Source: Styela clava (lineage: Eukaryota; Chordata; Ascidiacea; Stolidobranchia; Styelidae). From it: a DNA stretch of 64,000 nt. The notes under the pieces were generated by a model. That model saw nothing but the letters and a program-made list of their open reading frames with translations, was not told where the DNA came from and made no database searches. Where the stretch lies: NCBI RefSeq assembly GCF_964204865.1, contig NC_135250.1:9858001-9922000 (forward strand). The letters run 5' to 3'. Below, in pieces: positions 10,710 through 22,788 of this stretch (positions are counted from its first letter, which is position 1; every line of letters starts with the position of its first letter). A program made the position numbers and the translations under genes.

Positions 10710-13700
10710 ATGGATTCTAAGGGCGATCAGCATATACTACTTTCTCCACAGGACCACGGTAAAGACATGTACAAACTGACGTACGATTCAGACGATAACG
10801 ACGAAGTGGTAGCACCTAAATCACCGTCTCCAACACCTGCACCAAGACTACCTTCGTGAGTTATATTTCAGTAAAATGCTTTAAAAGTGCAAAAAAATTA
10901 TAATTTTTATAACAATATACAAGCTTCTGTACTTGGTTATTTTAAATTACAACTTATGACTATTTGTTGTTCTTAGTTGACTGAATTTATAATGCGATTA
11001 TGTTGCAAGATTTTCGCTTCTTCCTGATTATTCAAAAGTTGTTTCGAATCACAATTATAGCCTAGTACATATGTTGGCCTTTTAGGTAGCGTATTTAGAT
11101 ATGTTTGGTTTGAATAAAAAGATATTTTCACTCCACACATTATTACATCATATTATTAGAAAACGCATGTCCAAAATCGAAATGTGCTGCAGGTAGCAGG
11201 GTGCGTGAAAATACCATTACAGGGAGTCCTCGACTTACGACGGCGTTCCGTTCCTGAGACGCGGTGTAACCCGAATTTCGGTGTAAGTCGGAACATTATA
11301 CTGTACAACGCATAAATTACTCTATACATATCGTACTGTATTGTCCACGTCTCTACAGCAGATAGAGTCTTGCTCGTGCATTATGTTTCCGGAATAAGAA
11401 ATTAAATTTTCCTATTATGACGTGAATATACATACAAAAAATTTCCGCCTAAAATCTCAAATGATTCGAAAATAAATAAACGATTTCGCTAATACTAATA
11501 CTCGGACTTACATTACTGTTCGTGTAAACCATTTGAACTATGCATGCTACTTTTTCCTTCATAAAATTGGTTTATGTTTATTTGATACAATTATCGACAT
11601 GTTTGGATATGAATTTTGGCCCCAAATTCAATACAATTTTGAAGTTTCCAATAAAAGTAGACTCGGAAAAATAACATAACACCGCTGGTGACAATAATTC
11701 AAAAATATTTCACATGAATGAATGACTCCACATCCATAGCAATGTGGAAATCCCTGAGAAGTTTTTATGGAATAGTCTCTCAAAGTTACAAAACTTTCAG
11801 TTGTGATGTCATGACGTCAAAGAATGAATAAGGTTTCCGGAGAGTCATTTTAACGCGCAGATATTCCTATATCATGCCTATGAATCAATTCAAATATCAT
11901 GCTTTATCACAACACACAAACATAATCATCACCTTTTTACAGATTATTAATTGTGCGATGAGGATGATCTCTCGACGCCAGAATCAAGGTCATTTACCGC
12001 ATATGGTAGTGACTTTGAATTATCCCCTTTACATACTTACCATTTACAAAAGACTTGGGGTACTCCTGAAGTATGCGCACCAAGATGTCGCATAACCTGA
12101 ACCCTAAACTGGTACACAACCTGAGTTTAAGTTGTGCGCCATCTTGGTGCGCATACTTCACAAGGTCCAGACTTGGAATAACCAGCAGTGGGTCGAGATT
12201 AGCAATGTTCGATTACTATTTAAATTCAGTATTCTATTCATGCTTCAATTTATTACAATATCAAACTGACTCAAATTAGGCACTAAATTTTCCGCTACCC
12301 GACGACATATATATATACCTGTCAACAATATTTACCGTACCATTTAGTAGATATCTTCAACAACATGTATCGAATAAATGTTGAAATACATCTGAGAAAA
12401 CATAGATCAAAACGTTTTATAAATGCATGAATGCATGAGGTTCCGTCAAAAATAAAGATGACCAGAGCCACCAGTATTCCGGTCTTCGAAAAATCCATTG
12501 TTTATCGAGTTTTCAATCCTTAAATTGCGTTTTTTGCGCATATCTGCTATAGGTAATATCGGATAAAATCTGACCTGGCATCTTATTACACATATGCCAT
12601 TATTATTGAATGAAATGAAAAAATAAAATTAGTTTGCTATATATTGTATAATAACAATATACCTAATATATATATTTGAAACCATTTTGCACAGAGAAAA
12701 TGGTCTTTTGAATATACAGAGCTTTTCACCTAATTCTGAACTAGTCCCTATTTGTAGAGAGAAAATTGACTAAAATTTATCCGAAATTTGAATTAATACT
12801 GAACCGAAAATCTCGGGGAAAACAAGGTTGAAATTCGAACACGTTTGCGTCAGTTTCCTTTACTTTCGATTCAATAAATACATCAGTATTATTTTCAGAA
12901 TATATGCATATCGCATTGTGTGTCTTGGTAGACAATAAACATTTCAGTCATGTGATGTAGTATTTGTGTTCCTTATTTGGCATAAGCCTGATCCAATGAC
13001 GGAGGCATTATATTTAAATTTGGTAATACGTTATTTTGATATATACACGCATAAATCCCAAAAGATTTATTTCAGACGACTTTAGAAGTTTGTAGTACAA
13101 TATACAATTTATAGTGATCGATTTCATCCGCTAGAATTATTATTTGACCGAGTGGAAGAATATTACTTAATTTATGAACACATTTTTTAATGTCCCGATC
13201 TAAAGAATAGACAAGTAAAACACGAATTACTGAGACGAGAGCATGGGAAACAGGCCCTTTTGAAGGGTGTATTCATAGGTTGTTCGTCACCATAGTTATA
13301 TGGTCGAACAGCCGTTCCAAACCAATGGATTAAAGACGAGATCTTCAACATTTCGCGCTCGAAGTTACAGTTGAAGACGATCCAAAAAACAACCAAAAAA
13401 TGGGTTATTGAATAACACTTAACCCGTTATATACAGACCTACAACTGAGAACCAAGCGTCAAAAATGAAAGTGACTGTCAAGGAAATAAACGGTATGTAT
13501 ACACTAACATTATCTCAACTGTAACGGCATCCTTATATGTTTCATTATATGTTTGTTCTGTGTACATAAGTCTCCGACAATAAAAAAAAAACGAAGTTAA
13601 TAAAAACAAGAAACATCTTCGTTGAATAAATCGCGAAGAAATCTCGATTGAGATGCCGCAAGGTTCTGTAGTGAGAAGCCAAGTAGGGAAACAATTTATC

Positions 13701-15894
13701 TTGCACAAAGAATATTTTGTAATAGTCAGTAACTTATTTAAAAAATATATATTTTGTTATTTATATTCTTAGAAAAAGGAGCAGGAGATCTGTCAAATTC
13801 TCAACAAAAGCGCACGAAAGATGCTGGAACATACCAAGGAAACGGAAGGTGACTCATTGTTTTTTCTTCACTTGTAAGCCTACTGTCGCTCTTATAGTTA
13901 TGTTGCAGAAGAAAGATTGTCTTAACAGTGCTTTCTCGGTTAATATCAATCATATTTAGTATTCTCAATTAAAACAGTAGTAAATAAATTTGGTATTTTT
14001 GAACAACTCAGTTGGAGACTTTGTTTTTAAGATTTTATCAGTAGCAAATTATATTTTCAGATTTTATTCTCTGTTTGCAAATGACAACTTCGTTACGGAA
14101 GATCCAAAGCAGAAGAAAAGGTCATGTTGTGAGTCCATTGTTTACTTATACAAAGCTTGAGATTCTCAACTGAGTCGCCAAATAAGCACTTTTGAAAATC
14201 ATTTTTTCATTCACTAATGTCGTTTTTTTAAACAGGTGTTGGGTGGAAAACTGGACTTCTTATTGCCACCGTGATAGTTTTAGCCATGGCTATTTTAGGA
14301 ATGATGTGGGTTGTACGTGGAATGCAGGTCGAACAAAACAATTTAAGAAGAAGAGTTTCAGAGCTGGAGGATGAACAATTTGCTGCTGCTACTTCTTCCG
14401 AAGATTCTACCAGTAATTCCGCTGGTCCTGCATCGGCAACGTCTATAGAGCAGGTAAATAAGCAAGATGTAGTCTCGAAATGCAAACTGAGATGTCATAG
14501 AAAAATAGGAAACAGAAAAAGTTCAGCTGTACAGTTGGATGTACTACAGTCTATATATATGTTTTTTTTATTTTATAAAGTATATTCAAAAATGTGTTTA
14601 TTTATTTTTAAATTTCAGCCACCGCCCGAATTAGTTGGTTTTTTGCCTGCGCCACCAATGCCACATGATCAATCCTGCTGCGCACAAAATCAAGCCCAAA
14701 TAGACTACCTCAACAAAGTCCTAAAGGGCCAATCGTCAAGATTTGAAAACATCGAATCACAGTTGCGACGTCATATTGGTGTCGCCGGTATTCGCGAGTC
14801 TGAAGTTACAAGAAAGCTGGGAGAAAATTTTGCTGAAACTGAAACGGCATTGTCCATGATATCCTCGGTAAAAAAGAATCTGCAGAAAGTCAGCGAAGTT
14901 GCGAACGCTGCTCAAACTATGGCACTATTTGCCATGTCGGACGAAAAGATGGACAAAGAAGAAATCGACGATTACTTGAAGGCTATAGTACAATTGGAGG
15001 TTGACAACGACAAGGGTGTGTTTTGCTTTTTTGGTTATTTGTATATAATAACGATTGTAAGGGATACTTTGTCTTTTTTTTTAAATTTCGTAGCCTGGCC
15101 GTGATGATTTCTTAGAATGTTATATCGGATGCCATAGGCTACTGGAAATAGCTGCGAAACTTCCATTTTTAGATAAAAAAAAATCCTATATATACTTTAT
15201 ATTAACCAGTTGTTTAGAAACTTTAGTGCACGGTCCATGGCGTTGAATACAACGTTTGATATGGATATTTTAACTTCTGCATACAGATGTCGCATTCGGA
15301 GTAGCACACGCAGCTAGGAATTCACAGAGTGCACCAAATTCTGGCGGAATACCAGACGACCAATATCTGACAGAGTATTACGATATATCCGCCGGTATAG
15401 CACCGATGCTCACATTTACTCAAGAGATCATCGATGCAAAGAAATACATACAACCGGAAATTGGAAACTTCAGAGTACCTTCAAACGGAAATTACGTCAT
15501 ATTTATGAATTTCTGTATCCGGGGAGGACAAACAACATCTGTCCATCTCATGCGCAATCGAGAGCTACTGCGAGAAATGGAAGTAACATCCAATGGTGAA
15601 GAACGAATATCCGACGACAGCGACAACACAGAATTACTTGTTCCTCCACCTGCATTTCAACCTCCTCCACTTCCTGCCATGAATGCTCCACCTCCGTTTG
15701 CCGAACCACCGCGACAACCTCCCCCAACCTCAGAAAATATCAGGCCATATCAGTTTTCAGAGGTAGTGTCACTCGAAGAAGGCGATACTGTATACCTGAA
15801 AATTTATGAAGGCAGCCTCGTGGAATACAATAGTTCACCAGCAGAGAGAGCACCCGCATCCTGCACTCGATTTTCAGGATATAAACTCAATTGA
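10710..15894 (+). CDS. Type II transmembrane protein with coiled-coil stalk and C1q-like head
   Basis: Supported exons: 10710-10855, 13773-13848, 14061-14128, 14236-14453, 14619-15015, 15287-15894 (stop). The last five join in consistent phase; between the first and 13773 one small exon is still needed (phase 2 to 1) and is unresolved. The first exon gives an acidic, Ser/Pro-rich cytoplasmic tail from MDSKGDQHILLSPQ. Next come a basic stretch KQKKRSCC, a membrane segment GLLIATVIVLAMAILGMMW, RGMQVEQNNLRRRVSELEDE, a proline patch (PPPELVGF) and a long coiled coil. The C-terminal domain starts VAFGVAHAARNS, has EIGNFRVPSNGNYVIFMNF, VHLMRN, VSLEEGDTVYLKI and ends FSGYKLN, the spacing of a C1q beta-sandwich. 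A roughly 30-residue Pro-rich stretch interrupts it. I infer a trimeric surface ligand or adhesion protein, N-terminus inside. A TNF-like fold is the alternative. AATAAA lies at 16004. Confidence 0.72.
11222..11300. mobile_element. Fragment of a mariner-like element end
   Basis: The string CAGGGAGTCCTCGACTTACG, then a GTTCCG..CGGTGTAAGTCGGAAC segment, resembles the ends of mariner-type MITEs in which CAGGNAGTCCTCGACTTACG is common. The opposite end was not found, so the boundaries are nominal. It lies in the first intron of the C1q-domain gene. Confidence 0.4.
12059..12168. mobile_element. 110-bp near-palindromic MITE, copy 1
   Basis: Left arm GGTACTCCTGAAGTATGCGC followed by ACCAAGATG; the right arm carries CATCTTGGTGCGCATACTTC and ends GGTCC. 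It is flanked by a perfect 8-bp duplication AGACTTGG (12051-12058 and 12169-12176), consistent with hAT-type transposition. The whole element can fold into a hairpin. The second copy is at 46821-46930, the same length. It lies in an intron of the C1q-domain gene. Confidence 0.88.
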
Positions 15895-16204
15895 TTCATG
15901 TCTATATATATATCGACTCATTGTAGATCTCATTCATAAGTTTTGCTGTTATTTATTTTATTCAAAGCGTTAAGATAGATACGTTGTGCATACATTTAAG
16001 AAAAATAAACACATTTAGATATGTGTTCTTATGGATCACTTTCACATCAAAAATTGACTCATATAACCACTTTAAACAAAACGTGGTGGAATGATTGTCG
16101 TGTGTACCAAATAGATCTTTAATTTTTTTAATATATGATAATAAACATTGTATGGAATAAATATTAAAATCTGAGACAACTTGGACTGTGTTCTGTACGG
16201 GCCA

Positions 16205-16445
16205 TCGTGCTAAACGCCGAGAGCGCGCTTGTTGGTATCCCGTGGATGATAATTATGCCCGAGAGGATTGCAGTACTGCTCGCTCTTACGTAAACGCTGG
16301 CCGGTTTCGATTTTCCACACCTTCAAGTAGATAGATATAAATGATATCTGGTAACATTAACGCAGCCGACATGGTAACCGAACTACTAGAGGCCGTGGTT
16401 CGACTTAAGATCAAGGCGTCCTTCCCCCCTCCCGGAATAACATGA
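16205..16445 (+). mobile_element. tRNA-derived SINE, diverged copy
   Basis: Compared with 8574-8915 this copy is inverted: CATCGTGCTAAACGC, then GAGAGGATTGCAGTACTGCT, GTAACCGAACTACTAGAGGC, CGTGGTTCG, and a tail reading CCCGGAATAACATGAAAATC. The B-box region is missing or too diverged to see. It lies downstream of the C1q-domain gene's polyadenylation signal. Confidence 0.65.
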
Positions 16446-16520
16446 AAATCTTATGGCTCTTATCGAGAAATCGCAGGCACGAGTTCGCAAGTGATCGATA
16501 TTTGTTCACAGCGTCAAGAA

Positions 16521-16855
16521 AGGATAAGATTTACATATTTATTTAGCCGAGACGATCAAGGCGAAATCGCATGAGCCATCTCTGTCGTTCAGTGCCAGGT
16601 GCAAGCCTTCGAAGTATTCACATATTGATCATATGGCGAACCACAGCCTCTCGTCCGGTTACCAGTTGTTTGTTTTCAGATGTATGGACTTGGAAGGTGG
16701 AGGAAGCCGTTACCGGCCAGCGATTACGTAAACCATACTACGGCACCGAGGAGTCGAGCCATCCTCTCGCACGTACGGTAATTATCCCCGAATGGGATTC
16801 GAACACCTGCTGGGTAATCAGAGGTACAGTATTCCCAACGCTTAGCACAGCGGTT
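16521..16855 (-). mobile_element. tRNA-derived SINE
   Basis: In plus-strand reading it has GATAAGATTTACATATTTAT, TATGGCGAACCACAGCCTCTCGTCCG-like phrases, GAGGAAGCCGTTACCGGCCAGCG, GGCACCGAGGAGTCGAG, ATGGGATTCGAACACCTGC (a B-box complement) and CCCAACGCTTAGCACAGCG (head). It is therefore transcribed from the minus strand and faces the copy at 16205. Right of it, 16860-17115 looks like a degraded CAGYGGTTCT hAT element (GGGGGCC and GGAGGCCGCGAGCCATAAA phrases). Confidence 0.75.
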
Positions 16856-17527
16856 CTGAATTGAGGGCCGGGAGCAGTTGGGGGCCACAATGCTGGTCGC
16901 AAAACTGATTTTACTTTTCACTTCACAAGAAATCTTCCCGTTCTTCTTAGTTTTATCAGCTTGGTAGGATTATTTCACAAGGCGTTCTCACATTGTTGGG
17001 CATAAATTGTTTGAACATAATGGGATTCGGAATACACCAATCAAAATAACACTGAAATGATGAACAGGGTCCATGAGTGCGGAAAGCCTTTAGAAGGAGG
17101 CCGCGAGCCATAAATGTTTGGAAACCAATGGACCTTGGCACGCGCAAGATTGTAACTTCCGCAATTCGGTCTCACAAAAAGGTAGGTACGGTTCTATGGT
17201 AAGCTTAACACAAAACGGCAGTTTGTCTGCAATGTCACAAAATACCAGGTCGAAGAGTGTTTTAAGAAGCCAGACAACTGTTGTAACACGGTCATTTTCA
17301 ATCCAAACGCCAAGCAATGACATTTTTCTGAAATCTCATTCAAGTTATCATACTAAAATTGGGAATTCAAAATGTATTCAATTTTTATTATCAAAAATTC
17401 ATTATTATCATATAATTCATAAACAGAGTTCAATGGGATGATCATTTCAAACGTAGTTAGTTGACCAACAATTGAAGGTAAAGAAACCACAATTTTTTGA
17501 ACTTTTCAATTTTGTCAACTCCATATA

Positions 17528-17808
17528 CCCGGGGTGTGCAACATGCAGCCCGCAAAAAAAAATTGTGCGGCCCGCGAACAAGTGCCAATTTTGAATGAAT
17601 AATTCAATTGAATCTGGTACTTGCGAGCGATCTCATTGAGTTACAAAGCCCATACCCAAACCCAATTTAATATCTATGCCTATGACGCTACAATGCTTTT
17701 TTGTGCCGGTAATTACTGAAAAGCCTATGTCAAATAAAGGTGCGGCCCGTGGTTTCACCCAGTTATTTGTATCTGGCGCTCCTGTACTATAGGTTGCACA
17801 CCCCTGGG
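17528..17808. mobile_element. hAT-type MITE, GGGGTGTGCAACC family (281 bp)
   Basis: The ends CCCGGGGTGTGCAAC and GTTGCACACCCCTGGG are inverted repeats, with the inner motifs GCAGCCCGC / GCGGCCCG. Flanks CATATACC and CATATAAC are a near duplication. The same element, carrying another transposon inside it, lies at 50307-51481; shared inner phrases include CCCAGTTATTTGTATCTGGC and AATCTGGTAC. Confidence 0.75.
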
Positions 17809-17907
17809 CATATAACCCTGCATCATGTAAATGAGTTGGTAGAAGAACTTGTTTTCATATTTATTGGAAAGAAAGATAATGGAGGGCACTAAATTGGTAA
17901 ACTATTT

Positions 17908-20900
17908 TCAATAAATGCCAAATACTTTCGGTCTAGGCGGTCGCCATTCTCCTTCAAAATCAGGCTTTTCTGCTTTGACTGGCATGGCTTCCACACCAAT
18001 AGTAAATGTAATGGGTGGTTTGCCTTTTAGTTCCTTTTTTAGATCCTTCGCTCTCTGCTTTCTTTCATGCTTTATTGTTTTCAATTTCACTTTTAAATTT
18101 GTTTTCTCTTTAGCATTATTGTTGTATTCTCTGATCATTTGCCTCAAAGTCTGTTTTTTCTTATCAGATTGAATGAATTCCTGTAGAGCAATTGAAAAAT
18201 TAATTGGAACTCTTCTGATAAGAGCAAATTGAATTTGGAATACATTTTTTAGATCAAGCAAAACAACCCACATTGTGTTTTAAATGTCGATTATCCAAAC
18301 TTGTGATGAATGATGGGTAACATGATCAAAAGTTAGCAGTTTGAGTTATCACCGGACTGCTTTTTATGAAAAGATTATATTGATATATAGCTGTACTTAC
18401 TGGAAAATCCAACATTTTCTTGACTCGAGGTTCAACTAACAGCCGTTGCATCCCAAGAGTGATAGTACTTGTCGTCAGTATATACAAGTAGACACCAGAA
18501 GACATGTTCCCAAAAAGCAGTGGAAAAGCAACAATAGGTGCATACTGTAATTTCTTCATGACACTAGAAGTACAAATGTAAAGAGAAATGAGAAAAACAT
18601 CCAAGGTATAAGAATCTACATACCTATACTGTATTCAAAATTTTTAGAATCATTCAAGTAATAAAACGATTACAAATAATGTAGCCGACCATCCTAAACT
18701 AGTAACTTGACAAGAGGCAATGAACATGCATATACCAATGTTTTTCTTGTCAATGTTTAGTCTACACAAAGTTTAGAGCTAATTCGAAATTTTGTCAGAG
18801 CCGGAGTTGTTAGGTGTCAAGTTCTCAGACTCCACTTCTCAGGAAAATATCCTGTACCAATCCCATCTTATTATCTGTTTTACAATAAAAATTTCATGGC
18901 GGAAAAATATCATACTGTTAAATCCAACAAATATTTTTAATGTGCACCTTGATACCACTAATCAAGAGACAAAAATCTCAAACTAATCTGTTTTAAATAC
19001 AGTTCATTTTCAATTTAGTTCTTACCAAAGTGAAATTACTTTACAATTTTCGACCAACATTCTATATCAGTGTTGTCATCATGACCCACTTGGCACTCAA
19101 TTTTTTCGAACTTTAATGAAACCGATGTGCTTGGATATTCTCGCTCAAAAGATCAAATCTTTGCTCTATTTCGGTGATGATGGGTCTCCGCACTGGTTCC
19201 AAATTTAATCACTATTTTATTTTAACTAAAATTAACGTGAAAAAGATTTTTCACGCAGATAAGTAGAGGCAAAAGGAAGAAAAAGTGTGACTAGTTCTGA
19301 CATTAATGGGTACCACAACCCCACTGATTTGTTTCGTGATCCACGAGGAGTGAGGAATCCCTGTTCCATACGGTATAAATGCAAATAGAATAAAAAAACC
19401 TTGTTACCCTGCAACTGCACTTGCACGCTGCATTGTTCCTGCCTTCAATGCAACATTCAAAGTGAGACCGACCACTGCACCAGTGAGAATAGGAAGAGCA
19501 TAATATGGGTCACCAGATGTTAGATCCGTAAACCACAAAGCCCCACCCTCTGTCATTGACGGGACAGGAGTGGCACACATTTGACGAAGAGCAGTGATGC
19601 ATGTGATGAAAAGAACCGACATAGATGAATTGACGAAAAAACCTAGGCAATATGAGTTTGCTAATTAATACAAGAGATATTTTTCAAAGACAAAGTCATA
19701 TTGTTGAAAGAGCATTTAATATATATTAAAGTGACGTCACTCCCGTAGTGTGTGTACCAGGTTTGAGTTAGGCCATAATTTTATTCCGATTATCCTTATT
19801 TTAGTTATATTGCGAGTTCGGGGACTGTCTGTGTTAGCCAGGTGAATATACTACCCTACCCTGCCCATAGATTTCAATCCCTTTACACAACTTGATGTAA
19901 TTTAGGCGAACAAGATTAGTTACCTCCATATTGGTACACATACTTCTGGAAGGCTAAAGTGGCAACTAGTGTATTTTGATATGACCAAATAACAATTGAC
20001 AACATAGTAAAATTTGGTTCATGGAGTGTTAGACACATGCTTGTCCTTGCACCTCTAATTAACCTTCTAAGGTTCGCAGTTACAAATCTTGTGGGTTATA
20101 ATTATGTGCGAGAGGATTGCAGGTCTCCTCTCTGTCGTAGGGTGGTCCACAAAACCACTGGTTGAGTATACCTTCCTCCAACATCATGTTCATACCTATC
20201 AAACAAATGAGTAATCGATTAACTATTTCCATAATCGACATGGACTATTGCCCAGGAAGCATTGGTTGACATACGGTAAATTGGTTTTACTATATATGAA
20301 AAAGACATTAATAAAACTGTTGGGACAGTTCTTGTGTATTCAACAACCATTCATATTTGGAACAGACTGGTGGTAGCATGGAGTCACAAAATTTCGCGAC
20401 TACTCACAAGTTAAATAACTAACTTTTTGACTATTACTAATTGCGAACATTGTCGTGTAACAAACCTCTAATAGGTCCAGTTCCGGTTGTTTTATAATAG
20501 TCTTTCAATTTTTGTCTGGCTACCATTTGTTGCATCATACCCCCTTCCAATTGTGCTGCTGACGCCTTTTCTGTTAATTCCTGTGTATTGAAATATTTAG
20601 GAAATATTGAATATCAATTTATCACTAAAATATGTGGTTCCATACCAGATCATAATGGAACATATTCTGGGAAAAACATAACTTCTGGGCAAGCATCCAT
20701 GATGACTGATAATTTTGGGTAAAATGATACAAAAGCAGAAATTCAAAGTGTTCAATTATGTTTTTTCTTCATTTTTGAAAAAGTAAAGAATCCTTTTTCC
20801 ATTTGCAAAGTGATTATGACGGATTAGGCCAAATTAACAATCAAGGAAAAGGGAAAAAAGTGCAATTCTTAGGTAATCAGTTTGGCGTAAAACAATGCTA

Positions 20901-22788
20901 AAGCATAATCCCAGTAATAACGAATATTTACAACATTCAGGGTTGCTTGGTTGTTGGAAGTTGGAACCCATAGAAATATTGAACTATCCAGATAAGAAGC
21001 TATTATACCTATGTACTTTGTTTTTCAACATTGAAATTTATCTTTTATTAATCTTATTGATGAAAATAAGACAAAAAAAAGGATATAGCTTAAAACTAAA
21101 GAAAATCTTCAAAATGATGAGTATTTTGGATTAACCCCAGCAGCATAGTCAATTAACTTGGTAATATCTGTATGAAAACATAAAAATGAAAGCCTAGACA
21201 ACCTGGCAGCGTGATGGTCTATCTCTGGGTTGTGCAAGGATTTTGGACCAGGGGCCAAAAATATTGCCCAACCAGACTGGCGAGCCATGCAAGTGTAACT
21301 TACAAAGTTACATTTTATGAACAATATTTACAGTGTTGCAAAAGTAGAAAACAATGCGCCTCGTGCCAAAACTTTAACAAATTCCTTGAGCTATTATTAG
21401 CTGAAATGTCAAACTTTGGTTTTAGTTTGGTTGTGGCAACATCAGACGGGCTAGATTGAATCAACAAACGGGCCAGATTCATGACTCTATAGTGACACCG
21501 CATGTCCCATAACTAATTAATTAATAACTCGCTAATTAGACGACATAATTCATCCAAAATCAATAGGCTTCTGGTCCGAGATATGATGAATGCACATGGA
21601 TGCACAATTTGGAGCAGATTCAACCACGCCTTCTAAAGATCGATAAGTTAGAAGCTATTTCATGACTTTTATTTAGTTGTAACACAGAAACATACTCCCA
21701 ATTCCTCCCTGTGATTGTTGTATCTGACAGAATATTTTCTTGTATAAATATATAGAGGCATGCTGACAATTCGGATAATACATGTTCCAATGATAATAGT
21801 ACTCCACCATTGTAAATCTGAATATATGATATAGAGAACGATAAAATCATATAAATTTTAGCTTCTCAATACCTATATTCAAAATTTATTAGTGAAATAT
21901 AGATCACTGTGAATTGCACACCTGCCGAAGGATATCCAAATTGATTCCAAACTAATCATATTCAATTCGGGGAAAAGTTTCGTTAAATAAAATTGTCATA
22001 TGGAGCCATTGAAGTCATTGTCTAAGTGTAACTTAGCTTTCGTCCATTTTCAGATGAGGAAACTTTGAAAATGCACGTAGTGTTTCCTGAACATGCCCCA
22101 ATGCTATTAGATATTCAGAAAAATAGTTTTAGGATGTATTTGACATAGTGGGTTACTATTCGGTTTCAGAGATCTCTGAGTCACTAACCCTGTTTAAAAA
22201 TTAGAAGACAACTTGGGGCGCAATCATGTTTACTTCCCCATAAATGATAACTGAAACAGTTAAATAATATTATCAGAGAAGGCATAAATATTTCAAATGG
22301 AACATCGTACCTGTGGAGGTATGAACAAATTCCAAAAGTTGATGAACCAGATGATTTGGAAACCAACTGGATGCGAGGCCTAATTCAATAAACGGAGGAT
22401 CAATAATAGCACCGGTAATCACTTCTGTAACGCCAGGATCTGCAGTAACAGTACTTGTAACAGAGTCTGACACAGAAGCGACACTTGCGACTGAATCAGC
22501 ATTAGGTAATGTTGACGACACTACTTCATTTTCAGTGAATCCTGGTGGGAGTGCTGGAACAGGAGGGTCCTTGAAAGGCCATATATTTGGAGTCCATATA
22601 TTCCTTGAAGTTGTAACAGAAAATTGTCTATTGTATTGATTGAGTAATGTGACAGAAGAATTCCCATTTCTTTTATTGGTGTTCCTTGTCGTACAGCAGC
22701 AAATATGAAAATTTTTCACGCTTTGCCTCAAAAATGAGGTTTTATTCAGAAATAATAAGGCTTTATCGAAACGCATGTTTTTGATCAA
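17908..22788 (-). CDS. OXA1L: Mitochondrial inner-membrane insertase OXA1L
   Basis: Six exons, all phase-matched: 22311-22788, 21696-21817, 20466-20580, 19408-19642, 18401-18563, 17908-18180; about 461 residues, close to the 435 of human OXA1L. Exon 1 starts at a Met followed by a basic, Phe/Leu-rich mitochondrial presequence and ends in the family phrase ELGLASSWFPNHLVHQLLEF. Membrane segments follow: WWSTIIIGTCIIRIVSMPLY, MSVLFITCITALRQM, YYALPILTGAVVGLTLNVAL, and two in the 18401 exon around YAPIVAFPLLFGNMSSGVYL. The last exon is a Lys/Arg-rich helix (KKKQTLRQM, KHERKQRAKDLKKELKG), the matrix tail that in this family binds the mitoribosome. The protein inserts mitochondrially made and some imported proteins into the inner membrane. 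AATAAA sits at 17860-17865 on this strand, 43 bases after the stop. Confidence 0.93.
20085..20200 (+). mobile_element. SINE fragment inside an OXA1L intron
   Basis: ATAATTATGTGCGAGAGGATTGCAGG and a following GTGGTCCACAAAACCACTGG match the middle of the tRNA-derived SINE family in the same orientation as 16205-16445. Head and tail are absent or too diverged. Confidence 0.5.
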
